64,000 nucleotides of DNA, taken from assembly GCA_024364735.1 (NCBI GenBank), contig JAGFNQ010000187.1:925103-989102 (forward strand), given 5' to 3'. This DNA is from Boesenbergia rotunda (lineage: Eukaryota > Streptophyta > Magnoliopsida > Zingiberales > Zingiberaceae). The notes below the pieces were generated by a model, which worked only from the letters and a program-made list of their open reading frames with translations, was not told the DNA's origin and made no database searches. Shown piece by piece: positions 33,216 through 44,977 of the stretch. The number at the start of each line of letters is the position of its first letter. The first letter of the stretch is position 1. The position numbers were made by a program, and so were the translations under genes.

Positions 33216-34950
33216 TGATAATTACCATTTTTGCTAATCAAATTAGGCTCTCAAATTCATGTTTTGATCTCTTTTACATGCTTAATCTTGTATTTACACT
33301 AGGTTCCATGAGTTAATTCTTTTACATGTTTTTGATCTCTTTTACATGCTTAATCTTGTAAATTTGAATCTAATTTTGTAGGCTTTGAATGATCATAGAC
33401 CTAGATCATTTGGTACGAGTTTGAGTCAGAATTGGATTCGGATCAAGACGATCAAGTTTTGGAAGAATGTGGGTCGTCCAATCAAGAAACGGTGAGATCT
33501 GAGCCATCTGTCAGCTTCTGGTCAATCTGAGCTTAAGATAGGGTTAATCAAGTCCATAGATCATGATCTGAAGCTTTGGTCCCAATTAGAAGCCAGCTGA
33601 CCGTTGGATCAAGTTTAAGAGAAGTCTAAACCGTCCATTCAAGAGGCAGAGAGATCTGAGCCATCCGTTGCAGATCTGATCGATCCTAGCTGAGGAGAAG
33701 CAGATCCTGACCATTGATGGAGATCTGGAAGGTTTGGACTCAATCCGAGTAGATCCGACCGTTGGATGCAGCAAGGATGATCATAGTCGTTCATTTCTAA
33801 CTGTTAAAATAGAACTCCTCCTCAGATCTGAGCTCTGTCGCATATCGCAAGTGTTCTTCCAGTTCTTTCTGTTCTTCGTCTATTCTTGGCTTTCTTCTTC
33901 GATTTCTTTGCGCGGCCACTGCAGATCCAAGTAATTTTCCAGATTGCAAATCACAGGATCGATTTCCCGAGAAGTTGTGATCCCATCTCGTCGCTGCCAA
34001 GCTCCGGTGAGGGTTTCGCCAGAGTTTACTTCACCCGATCAACTCCTGATTGAATGTCTTCATCAATCAGAGCTATCAGATCATTCAGAGGGGTTCTTTG
34101 AAGAGTTCTGAGCATTCCGGAGCCACAATCGCCATCCGATTCATCGAGAAGGAGGAGATCAGTGGAAGAGTTCAGTTGCGCATCAAACCAATGCAAATCG
34201 ACCGCGGGAATTGATTTCTTGTGTGATTTTTGAGATAGAAGGTCTCTAGCTCGACTTCTTTGTGACGGCGAGAAGGAATTCTCGGTTAAGAACTTGATCT
34301 ATAGTTTAGATTTTGATTCTAAATTCATTTCTATAACTGTTTTACTCTACATCAGTTCACTTTTAGAAACTGATCGATCTGTTTGACCGATCCAGACATC
34401 ATCTGATTGGTCTGTTTGACCGATCAGGCTTGCATCTGATCGGTCTGTCAACCGATCAGGTAGGTCATAGCTTAATTCAATCCTGTTTTCGTTATCAAGT
34501 TTTGTTCCAACTTCAAATTTCTGCAATTTAGTTTCTTATCTTAAGCTTTCCTGTCTTTGTTATCAGTTCTTGAATTTTTAATTTCAAGGTATCAAATTGA
34601 ATTGCTTAGTTCTTAATTAGGGATAAGTTTAGTTTCCCTGATTTAGTTGTCAAATAGGTTAAACATAGTTTTCACAATTTCCTAATTCATTTTCTACTCT
34701 AGCTGAGTTCAGTCTGTTTCAAGTTGCTACTTCATTCATATTTGCAAAACAAACCCCCATTTTAATTGAAACCCCAAAACAACAACGACGACAAAATTCA
34801 AGCTTGGATTACGCACACTTAACTAGTCTTTGGAAAAATACGACTTGAGGCCTCTGTACTACATTTTAATTTTGTGAGCTAAGGGTTTTCAACTTATAAA
34901 TATCTAAACTTGAGGCTTATTTGTGACACTCGTGATTGTGGGCATCATCA
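33216..34950 (+). repeat. 5' LTR of Athila element G
   Basis: 1735 bp, TGATAATTACC to GGGCATCATCA. It contains three GATCGGTC-type pairs at about 34370-34460. It is about 100 bp longer than the 3' LTR, mainly from a block after about 34695 that the 3' copy lacks, plus small differences near the start. Confidence 0.92.
34370..34461. promoter_or_regulatory. GATCGGTC palindromes in Athila LTR
   Basis: GATCGATCTGTTTGACCGATC and two similar pairs, the last one TGATCGGTC-TGTCA-ACCGATCA with 12 bp between CpGs. The same word as in Copia element F, although the elements belong to different superfamilies. Confidence 0.65.
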
Positions 34951-34956
34951 AATTTT

Positions 34957-34974
34957 TGGCACTGTTGCCGGGGA
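34957..34974 (+). other. Primer-binding site of G (Asp-tRNA type)
   Basis: TGGCACTGTTGCCGGGGA, close to the Athila consensus TGGCGCCGTTGCCGGGGA, 6 bp after the LTR end. Confidence 0.85.
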
Positions 34975-35085
34975 AACACTAGTTGAGTTTGTATGATTTT
35001 AGCTTGTGCTTATTTTCATTTTATTTGAGTCTATTTCATCTGTTTTATTTTTCTATATACATTTGCTGCCATTTTTGTTTGGTTT

Positions 35086-36711
35086 ATGACCAAGACTGTA
35101 GGTGTTAATCTTGAGGAATTTAATCCTGAGATTGAGAGGACTTTCAGAGCTACGAGAAATCAAGGTAGAATTTCAGAAGCTATTGAGATTATTCCTACTC
35201 ATTCAAGCAGTCCTATGTCAGAACATCAGAAAACTATGAAGGAGCTTGCAGCCCCTGATGATGCTTTTCAGTATTCATGTATTGCTTATCCAGAATTAGC
35301 TGGTGATTTTGAGCTGAGATCAAGCCTTATTCATTTACTTCCAAAGTTTCAAGGACAATCTGGAGAAGATCCAAACAGACATTTGCATGAGTTCCATGTA
35401 GTATACTCCACCATGAAGCCTCAAGGGATTTCTGAAGAGGATATCAAATTGAGGGCATTTCCATTTTCTTTGATTGAGCAGCTAAAGACTGGTTTTACTA
35501 TTTACCTACTGGACATGTTTCAAGTTGGATTGCCATGAAGAAGATATTTCTAAAGAAGTACTTCCCAGCTTCCAGAACAGCTATTATCAGAAAAAGCATC
35601 TGTGGTATTCAGCAAGTAGTAGGAGAGACCTTGTATGATTATTGGGAAAGATTCAACAAGCTGTGCTCAAGTTGTCCACAACATCAAATAAGTGAGCAAC
35701 TTCTTATTCAGTGTTTCTATGAAGGTCTGATCCAAATGGATAGAATTATGATTGATGCTGCAGCTGGAGGAGCTTTAGTGAACAAGACACCAGATCAAGC
35801 TCGAGAATTAATTTCAAATATGGCGAAAAATTCACAACAATTTGGAAGTAGAGATCTTTCCACTAGAGGAGTGAATGAAGTCCAAATGGTCTAATGAACA
35901 AAAGGAGATCAAGAGTTATTTGATGGAGCTTACTTCTTTGGTGAAGCAAATGGCATTGAACAATATGAGCCAAAATCAAAATTTTTCAGTACCTTCACTT
36001 ACAAACCAAGTGATGAGGTTGTGTAGCATTTGTTCAAGTCAAGAACATAACTCGGATTTGTGCCCAAACCTACAACAAGATGAATCATTAGCCACTTTGA
36101 CTAGAGGACAATTTCAATCAAAGAATGACCCTTATTCATCTACTTACAATCCGGGTTGGAGGGATCATCCAAATTTGATGTATGGAAACTCATTCTATCA
36201 ACAAAACCCTTCACAACAGTCCCTACAACAAAATCAGCCTTCTTTCCATCATTTACAGCAACCAAACCAAGGTTTTCAGCAGCATTCTCAATCATTCTAG
36301 CAACCCTATTTGAATTTTCAGTAGAACCAACCTTTGAATCAGCTACAACAGCAATTTTAGTCAAATTTCCAGAATTTTCAGCAAAGTCTCCATCAAAATC
36401 AGCAAGGTTTTTAACCTTCACATCAAGCTTTTCAACCATTCAATCAAAATTTTCAGCCTTTCAACCAACAATTTCAACCTCAAAGTCAGCAATTTCAGAG
36501 CTATAATTTTCAGCAACATCTACCTAATTCTCAGGCCAATTTCTAGCAATTTCAACAGCAATTTCAACCATTCAATCAGCCCCAACAACCTCCATTTCAA
36601 AATTCACAGCAACATCAAGGTTTTCAGCAACATAATCCTTCATTTCAGGGCCAACAAAAATCCCATGCTAATCAAGAGGGTTATGGAGGTTCTAGTGGGG
36701 TGAATGCTTAA
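35086..36711 (+). pseudogene. Athila gag
   Basis: Packaging protein. Three open pieces in shifting frames: 35086-35538 (ends after IYLLDMFQVGLP), 35535-35894, and 35875-36300, then a glutamine/asparagine/phenylalanine-rich stretch with several stops to the TAA near 36711. Family marks are SGEDPNRHLHEFHVV, LRAFPFSL, KKYFPASRTA, GETLYDYWERFNKLCSSCPQHQIS, MDRIMIDAAAGGAL and ISNMAKNSQQFG, which I recognise as Athila gag. A degenerate knuckle (CSICSSQEHNSDLC) is visible. One frameshift near 35540 and another near 35880 break it. Confidence 0.88.
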
Positions 36712-36729
36712 CAACAAAGGCTAGAGGAG

Positions 36730-37857
36730 ATGATGCAACAAATTCTTCAGCAACAACAAATTTTACAACAACAACAAGGTCAACAAAAGAATGATTCCAC
36801 CCTTCAAAACATTGAGAGACACATTGGTCAACTAGCTAGTGGGATGAATCAAATGCAAGCCTCAGGATCAAGTCAATTACCTTCTCAAGCTACTCCTAAT
36901 CCAAAGGGAAACGTTAGTGCCATCACATTGAGGAGTGAGAAGGTTGCTTTAAGTTCAAATGTTCCAAGGGTTGATTTTTCTGAAGAAATTCCAGCAGCTA
37001 TTTTTCCAACTCATTTCAACCCCAAAACCAATTCTAAATCAGTTGGAAGTGATCCTAGATTGAGCCTAACTCCTTCTTCAATTGATCCTGTGATTTTGGT
37101 GGAAAATGAAGGAGAAATCAATGGAAAAAGTGAACCTACAGCAGCTACATCTAGTGGAATTCCTACTCAAGATCATTTTCCAAAAATTTTAGCTCAAGTG
37201 GAGGAATCAAGGGTTCCTTTACCTTTTCCACAGCGCAAGACTCAAGCTAAAAAGCACGTAGAGGAGGAGAAGGTCAAGGAGTATAATGAGCTTGTAAAAC
37301 TTTTTAGTAAGGTGGAGATTAATGTGCCTTTGTTGACCATGATCAAGCAAATTCCCAAGTATGTTAAATTTCTCAAGGATTTGTGTGTGCACAAGAAGAA
37401 GCTAAAGGAAAATGAATTGGTCAGTTTAGGGAAGAATGTCTCAGCTCTTATTCATTCTATTCCTCAGAAATGTGAAGATCCAGGGGTATTTACTGTATCT
37501 TGTGAGATTGGGAGGACTCTTTTTCATGATGCTATGTTAGATTTGGGAGCCTCTATTAATGTGATGCCTAGATCAATTTTCCAGATGCTTGGTATTAGAC
37601 CTTTGCAGCCTACAGGAGTAGTTATTCAGTTAGCAGACAGGAGTCAGACTCACCCAGCTGGAATTATTGAAGATGTATTAGTGAAGGTGAAGGAGCTGAT
37701 TTTTCCTTCGGATTTCTATATCTTGGACATGGAGGGGGATTATTTAGCAACTAGATCTCCACTTATTCTTAGAAGACCATTCTTGAAGACTGCAAGGACA
37801 AAGATTGATGTATATGCAGGCACACTTTCTATGGAAATAGGAGACACAGTGGTCTAG
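36730..37857 (+). pseudogene. Athila gag C-end and protease
   Basis: 375 codons, open. It begins Q-rich (MMQQILQQQQ), contains SAITLRSEK, LLTMIKQIPKYVKFLKDLC and LVSLGKNVSALI, then the aspartic protease with DLGASINVMP at about residue 276 and IIEDVLVKV. DLGAS stands for the DSGAS/DTGAS active site; Leu replaces Ser/Thr. It ends at TAG 37855-37857, after which the frame continues into pol sequence. Confidence 0.88.
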
Positions 37858-39860
37858 TTCAATATTTTTGATGCTATGAAGCACCCAAGAGAGGATCATT
37901 CTATCATGCGCATGAACATTCTAGATGAGTTGGTTGATGCAGATTATTTGCTGAGGGAGCTTCACTTGATATTCCCAGAGGATATTCTAGCTCAGATGAG
38001 GTTGAGGAGGCATTTGCTTTAGAGGAGGCTGATTTGGAGATTATATCTGATTCACTTTTAGTTGGAGATGATTTTTTAGGTGTAGGGGATTGCACAAAGC
38101 CCCAGGGATCACCTACATTGATTGATATTTTAGGAGATTCAGAGGATAGGTGTGAGAGTGTAGGGGATTGCATTGAGCCCCAGGGATCACCCATACCTTC
38201 TGAGCAGTCACAGATTGAGTTAAAACCGTTGCCAGATCATTTGAAGTATGTTTATTTGGGAGAGGAGCAGAGTTTACCTATCATCATCACCCAGAACTTG
38301 GATTCAGAGCAAGAGGGCAAATTATTGCAAGTTCTGAGGCAGCACAAGAGAGCCATTGGGTGGACACTAGCTGACATACCTGGTATTAGCCCAGCTATTT
38401 GCATGCACAAGATATTTTTAGAGGAGAATGTCAAACTAATCAGGCAGCCACAGAGAAGGCTAAACCCACTGATTTTAGATGTTGTAAAGAAAGAGGTGAC
38501 TCGACTCTTACAGGCAGGTATTATATACCCTATTTCTGATAATAAGTGGGTTAGCCCTATCCATGTGGTGCCTAAGAAATTAGGAGTGACAGTGATGGAG
38601 AATGAGAGCAATGAGTTAGTACCCACCATAGTGAAGAATTCATGGAGAGTTTGTATTGACTACAGGAAGCTGAACCAAGTCACGAGGAAAGATCACTATT
38701 CCTTGCCTTTTGTTGATCAGATGCTAGAGAGGTTAGCAGGGAAGTCTCACTATTGCTTCCTAGATGGATACTCAGGTTATTTTCAGATTTGCATAGACCC
38801 GAAGGATCAGGAGAAAATCACTTTCACTTGTCCTTTCGGTACATTTGCTTATAGACGCATGCCATTCGAACTTTGCAATGCTCTAGGGACTTTCCAGTGG
38901 TGTATGGTGAGTATTTTTGGTGAGTTATTAGAACACTGCATGGAAATTTTCATGGATGATTTTTCTGTATTTGGCACATCATTTGACACTTGTTTGGATA
39001 ATTTATCTAGGGTTTTACATAGATGCATTGAAACTAATCTTGTTCTTAATTTAAAAAAATGTCATTTTATGGTAGAGCATGGTATTGTCTTAGGTCATAT
39101 AGTCTCTAGGAAAGACATTGAAGTAGATCCTGCTAAAGTTAGTGTTATATCTTCTTTATCTTACCCCATATGCATATGGGATGTTAGAGCTTTTCTTAGC
39201 CATGCAGGATTCTACAGGAGATTTATTAGAGACTTTAGTGAGATTGCTCGCCCGTTGACTAGACTTTTGCAAAAAGATGTGGATTTTTATGTTGATGAAA
39301 AATGCAAAGAAGTTTTTTAGAGATTAAGGGAGACTCTTATTTCAGCTCCTATTATTAGACCCCCTGATTAGAATTTACCTTTTGAACTAATGTGTGATGC
39401 TTCTAATTTTTCTGTAGGAGCTGTACTTGCACAAAGGGTGGATAGAGCGCCACATGTCATTTGCTATGCTTCCAAGACTTTAGATGCTGCCCAGGCTAAC
39501 TACACCACCACAGAAAAAGTGCTCCTTTCTATTATTTTTTGTTTGGATAGATTTAGATCATATTTACTATGTTCTCATGTTATTGTATTTTCTAATCATG
39601 TAGTCTTGAAGTATCTTCTAAAGAAGCCAGATGCAAAGCCTAGATTAATTAGATGGATGCTTCTACTTCAAGAGTTTGACTTGGAGATTCGAGATAGGAG
39701 TGGCAAGGAGAACTTGGTAGCGGATCATTTGAGCAGAATAGAGGGATATGGACACCCTACCACCATTGATGATGATTTCAGAAATGAGCATCTTCTAGTG
39801 ATACATGGTGAGTCGCCCTGGTATGCAGATCTAGTTAACTATTTAGTAGCTCAAATTTTG
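37858..39860 (+). pseudogene. Athila pol: reverse transcriptase and RNase H
   Basis: The frame is in pieces: a link to 38033, RT 38034-39320 and RNase H 39390-39863. RT marks: LIRQPQRRLNPLI, GVTVMENESNELVPT, CIDYRKLN, LDGYSGYFQICI, FGTFAYRRMPFELCNA and the active site FMDDFSVFG (FMDD). TAG codons near 39318 and 39369 interrupt. RNase H marks: CDASNFSVGAVLAQR, YASKTLDAAQANYTTTEKVLL, and ENLVADHLSR. Confidence 0.92.
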
Positions 39861-39861
39861 T

Positions 39862-41022
39862 AGTGATCAAATAATTAGAAGATGCATACCTGACCATGAG
39901 TTTTATTCAGTTCTTACATTTTGTCATTCATCAGCCTGTGGAGGACATTTTGGACCACAAAGAACTGCTAGAAAAGTTTTGGAGTGTGGATTATATTGGC
40001 CTAAATTATTTCATGATGCTTACTTATTTTATAAAAATTGTGATAGATGTCAGAGAACAGGAAACATAGGAGCTAGGAATGAAATGCCCCAACAAACTAT
40101 GCTTTTTTGTGAAATTTTTGATGTATGGGGGATAGACTTTATGAGACCTTTTCCTGCATCTTGTGGATATTTGTATATTTTACTTGCTGTTGATTATGTT
40201 TCTAAATGGGTGGAGGTTATTCCCTCCAGGACTGACGATTCTTGTGTTGTTGTTAATTTTGTTAGGTTACATATTTTTTGTAGGTTTGGAATTCCAAGGG
40301 CTATCATAAGTGATCAAGGTTCACATTTTTGCAACAAGCACATGAAGGCTTTGCTTAACAAGTATAGGGTTGTGCATAAAGTATTTACTTCCTACCACCC
40401 CCAAACTAATGGACAAGCCGAAATATCAAATAGAGAGATCAAGGCAATTTTGAAGAAGACCGTTGGGCCTAGTAGGAAAGATTAGAGCAAAATACTTGAT
40501 GATGCATTATGGGCCCGGACGACATATAAGACACCCATTGGAATGTCTCCCTACCGGCTAGTTTATGGAAAAGCTTGTCACTTACCCGTGGAGATAGAGC
40601 ATAGAGCTTATTGGGCGGTGAAAGCTTGCAACTTTGATGCAAATAAAGTGGGAGAAGAAAGGAAGCTACAACTTCAAGAACTTGAGGAGATAAGACTAGA
40701 AGCATATGAAAACTCAAGGATTTATAAGGAGAAGACTAAGAATTTTCATGATAAGCATATATTGAAGAAAGAGTTTCAAATTGGCGACAAAGTTCTTTTG
40801 TACAAATCAAGACTCAAATTGATTAAAGGTAAGTTGAGGTCTAGATGGGAAGGTCCATTTCTTGTTACTAATATTTTTCCTTATAGTGTTGTTGAGATTA
40901 AGGATGAGGCTAATGATTTCATTTGGAGAGTTAATGGCCACCGGCTCAAGAAATACTTTGAAGAAGTGAAAGAGCTAGATGTGGATGGATTGGACATCAA
41001 GGATGCTATCTACCCAACCTAA
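39862..41022 (+). pseudogene. Athila integrase
   Basis: Starts at a frameshift near 39861 and has one TAG near 40483. HHCC domain: FCHSSACGGHFGPQRTA with CDRCQR. Core D,D,E: WGIDFM, ISDQGSHF, HPQTNGQAEISNREIKAIL (E in the usual place). C-terminal part: YGKACHLPVEIEHRAYWA, KVLLYKSRLKL, GKLRSRWEGPF and VNGHRLKKYFE. It ends at 41022. All catalytic positions are present. Confidence 0.92.
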
Positions 41023-41665
41023 AGGGGAGTTTTATCTTTCTTGCACTTCTATTTCATTGTATATATCATTTTTATGTATTCTAGAAGTAAATCTTTCTTT
41101 TAAAGTGAGTTTTTGCTAATAAATGTTTAGGTAGCGTAGAATGAATAAAGGGTCATTGTAGATACCATTTTATCCTTTTTGGCACCTTATTTTTTGCATG
41201 ATTTGGAATAAATGTATCCCTCTAGATTTTTTTTATATCATTTTAGAGTCCTTTGAAAGTGAATTAAATTTGGTTGTTAAAACTTACGATTTGAGCCAAT
41301 GGATGAAAATTCTTGGATGCTTGAGTACTACTTAGTTATGGACTCTAGATTGATGACTTGAGATGAATTCTTTCTACCTAGTGAGGATTTGGCCTAATTT
41401 TTGTGATACACACATGTGATTATACTCTAGAACTTGCTTAGGTTCTTTCAAAATTATATTTCTATGATTGGACCACATTTATAGAAGTGAATCACTTTGT
41501 TTCCTTTCTCATATCAATTTTTACAATATTCCTTGTTGATCCACTCTATAGTCTATTTTCCTTCCCCTATTTTTCTGTTTATAACTATATTCTCCATGGA
41601 CTTGGGTGCTTTGATGTTTCTTGATGTTACTTTGCCCGGGACGGTCAAAAGCTAAGTATGGGGGA

Positions 41666-41868
41666 GGTGGCTTTATTATTTGATGTTACAAGTTCTAAGT
41701 GACTAGAGTTTTGAAGTGTATTGGGAATGAAAAGGGAAGTGTATAGATTGCCTTTCATCTGTCAAAAAGGTGGCTTTATTATTTGATGTTGCAAGTTCTA
41801 AGTGACTAGAGTTTTGAAGTGTATTGGGAATGAAAAGGGAAGTGTATAGATTGCCTTTCATCTGTCAA
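41666..41868. repeat. Tandem duplication of about 102 bp
   Basis: Two near-identical copies beginning GGTGGCTTTATTATTTGATG, at 41667 and 41769, with a few substitutions. Local duplication within the 3' region of element G. Confidence 0.85.
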
Positions 41869-42606
41869 ATGATGAGAAAAAAAGAAGGAAAAAAAACTTG
41901 TTGGCACAAATGGAAGGATTTTGATGTGGTAGATGTTGAGTCATTCTTGAGCTTTGGTCTTATTATGGTGATTGAAGGCAACACAGTCAGAAGACTATGG
42001 AGTTACCTACGTTTTCTACAAGGGATTTCAGAGAACAAGGTTACCACTCTTGGCACCAAGCTTGTTTGAAATTCTGTTAATGATTCCTCCTACTTCATAC
42101 TTGAAGCAATGCGGCAGTGGTTTGGAAATGAGTTGGAGAATGTTCAAAGGTATATTTATCTAGCCTTCATTTCACAAAGCTCTATGGTTAACTTAAAAAT
42201 TCTCAGAAAAAAATTTGCTGTTGCTAATGAGGAGCTGGCACAATTTGGATATGGGCTAGCTGAAGATTGCTTGATTTGGTTAACTAAATATTGTTATCAA
42301 GAAAGGAAAAGGATTTCTTTGCACGACTTAAAGAAGTAGAAGAAAATTTGAGAAGGTGTGAACAAGCTGAGCACAGAATGACTGAAAAAAATAGAAAAAA
42401 TTAGCTGCAAACAAAAATAGAACAGCAGCTGGAAGGAGAAAAAAAAGGAAAAAAAAGAAACATGAAGTGGAAGTAAGTGATGGGTTAGATTTCTGAATTT
42501 GAAGATGTGAATAAGGAGATAGTTGGATTTAAGATGTTATTGATTGAAAAGAAACAAAACCTTTGGCAGAAATCAGTTTCATACAGCTCAGTTTCAACTA
42601 CTAATC

Positions 42607-42830
42607 AGACCCTGATCGGTCACCAATCCGATCAGGGAAGAGACTGATCGGTCACTCTGACCAATCAGAAGGAGCTCAGTCCGATCAAAGGCAGTCCAGA
42701 ACGATTAGAGGAGTGACTGATCGGTCTCCAAACCGATCAGATGAAGGCCAAAAAGATAAGGAAGAGCCTGATTGGTCTCTTGACCGATCAAAAAGAGTCT
42801 GATCGATCTCTTGACCGATCAGAAGAGGGA
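42607..42830. promoter_or_regulatory. Internal GATCGGTC palindromes in Athila G
   Basis: Five to six pairs, for example TGATCGGTC-ACCA-ATCCGATCA (one base off) and TGATCGGTC-TCCAA-ACCGATCA, 12 bp between CpGs. They lie in the 3' interior, not in the LTR. Function unknown. Confidence 0.55.
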
Positions 42831-43328
42831 AAGAAGGGCAAAGTTCATCTAGTGACACTCTTTAGTATCCAAGTCTTCCACTTTCTTTAATTTTCATCTT
42901 CTACATTTCTATATCATTTTATCATTCCATATTTCCTAAACTTGTTTGAATAAGCTTTTGTAGGTGTGGATCCAAGTCAAGAATGATGGTGGAGAGTAGA
43001 ATATAAGCAATCTTATGGTAGTGCAAGAACCATGATTGTGTTTGAGTGAGCTCTACTTTCATCAAAAATGTAGAACTTAGGAAGAGAGCCACCCAAAAAT
43101 TCCCTTGAGAGGATTTGTGAGTTTAATTCATCTCAATTAGTCATGAATGATGAAGTATACTAAGTTGTTGACTAAGGACAAGATTCTAGTCCATTGAGTT
43201 TAAATTTTTGAGAATCGACAACCCTAGGTAATTTCTTTTCAATTGCTTCTAACTATGATCGAGACTAATCTAGGGGGTACATGATTAGTTAGCTTGTGCG
43301 AGATGCCTAAGAGCAAGTGTGGGCTCCT

Positions 43329-44963
43329 TGATAATTATCATTTTTGCTAATCAAATTAGGCTCTCAAATTCATGTTTTGATCCCTTTTACATGCTTAATC
43401 TTATATTTACACTAGGTTCCATGAGTTAATTCTATTTTTGGTTTTGGATGCAAATCTTTGTATACTTGAGATGTTTTGTCATTAAATTTGAATCTAATTT
43501 TATAGGCTTTGAATGATCATGGACCTAGATCATTTGGATCGAGTTTGAGTCAGAATTGGATTCGGATCAAGACGATCAAGTATTGGAAGAATGTGGGTCG
43601 TCTAATCAAGAAACGGTGAGATCTAAGTCATCTGTCAACTTCTGATCAATCCGAGCTTAAGATAGGGTTAATCAAGTCTGTAGATCAAGATCTGAAGCTT
43701 TGGTCCCAATTAGAAGCCATCTGACCGTTGGATCAAGTTTAAGAGAAGTCTAAATCGTCCATTCAAGAGGCAGAGAGATCTGAGCCATCCGTTGCAGATC
43801 AGATCGATCCCAGCTGAGGAGAAGCAGATCCTGACCATTAATGGAGATCTGGAAGGTTTGGACTCAATCCGAGTAGATCCGACTGTTGGATGCAGCAAGG
43901 ATGATCATAGCCGTTCATTTCTAACTGTTAAAACAGAACTCCTCCTCAGATCTGAGCTCTGTCGCGTATCACAAGTGTTCTTCCAGTTCTTTTTGTTCTT
44001 CGTCTATTCTTGGCTTTCTTCTTCGATTTCTTTGTGCGGCCACTGCAGATCCAAGTAATTTTCCATATTTCAAATCACAGAATCGATTTCCCGAGAAGTT
44101 GCGATCCCATCTCGTCGCTGCCAAGCTCCGGTGAGGGTTTCGCCAGAGTTTGCTTCATCCAATCAACTCCTGATTGAATGTCTTCATTGATTGGAGCTAT
44201 CAGATCATTGAGAGGGGTTCTCTGAAGAGTTCTGAGCGTTCCGGAGCCACAATCGCCATCCGATTCATCGAGAAGGAGGAGATCAGAGGAAGAGTTCAAC
44301 TGCGCATCAAACCAACGCAAATCGACCGTGGGAATTGATTTCTTGTGTGATTTTCGAGATAGAAGGTCTCTAGCTCGACTTTTGAGTGACGACAAGAAGG
44401 AATTCTCGGTTAAGAACTTGATTTGTAGTTTAGATTTTGATTCTGAATTCATTTCTGTAACTGTTTTACTCTACATCAATTCACTTTCAGAAACTGATCG
44501 GTCTGTTTGACCAATCCAGACATCATTTGATCGATCTGTTTGATCGAAGGATTGCATCTAATCGGTCTGTCAACCGATCAGGCAAGTCATAGCTTAATTC
44601 AATCCTGTTTTCGTTAGCAAGTTTTGTTCCAACTTCAAATTTCTACAATTTAGCTTCTTATCTTAAGCTTTCCTGCCTTTGTCATCAGTTCTTAAAATTT
44701 TAATTTCAAAGTATCAAATTGAATTGCTTAGTTCTCAATTAGGGATAAGTTTAGTTTCCTTGATTTAGTTGTCAAATAGCTTAAACATAGTTTTCGCAAT
44801 TTCCTAATCCATTTTCCTTGATTACACACACTTAACTAGTCCTTGGAAAAATACGACTTGATGCCCCTATACTACATTTTAATTTTGTGAGCTAAGGGTT
44901 TTCAACTAATAAATATCTAAATTTGAGGCTCATTTATGACACTCATGATTGTGGGCATCATCA
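43329..44963 (+). repeat. 3' LTR of Athila element G
   Basis: 1635 bp, TGATAATTATC to GGGCATCATCA. It shares the whole outline of the 5' LTR but lacks about 100 bp corresponding to about 34697-34800. Followed by the target duplication CTCCT. Confidence 0.92.
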
Positions 44964-44977
44964 CTCCTACTCCAAGG
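44964..44977. other. Target duplication and remnant of host LTR
   Basis: CTCCT (duplication) then ACTCCAAGG, the continuation of the Copia LTR at 33072-33215. This LTR remnant is cut at once by the next LTR, which starts at 44978. Confidence 0.8.

Larger units (their letters stand above)
41023..43328 (+). other. 3' region of Athila element G
   Basis: No recognisable gene. Short frames at 41824-42339 show no family likeness. It contains a tandem duplication of about 102 bp (41666-41868) and GATCGGTC pairs (42607-42830). It ends in AGTGTGGGCTCCT before the 3' LTR. Confidence 0.6.
33216..44963 (+). mobile_element. Athila-type Ty3 element G, complete but decayed
   Basis: 11.7 kb, plus strand, with 5-bp target duplication CTCCT (33211-33215 and 44964-44968). 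Order: 5' LTR, Asp-tRNA-type primer site, gag, protease, RT, RNase H, integrase, 2.3 kb 3' region, 3' LTR. This is the Athila order. No envelope-like gene was recognised in the 3' region. Several stops and frameshifts are spread through the coding part. Confidence 0.92.

Noticed and set aside
41824..42339. Small open frames after the Athila integrase as an envelope-like gene
   Set aside because: Too short, partly in a tandem duplication, and no recognisable motif.
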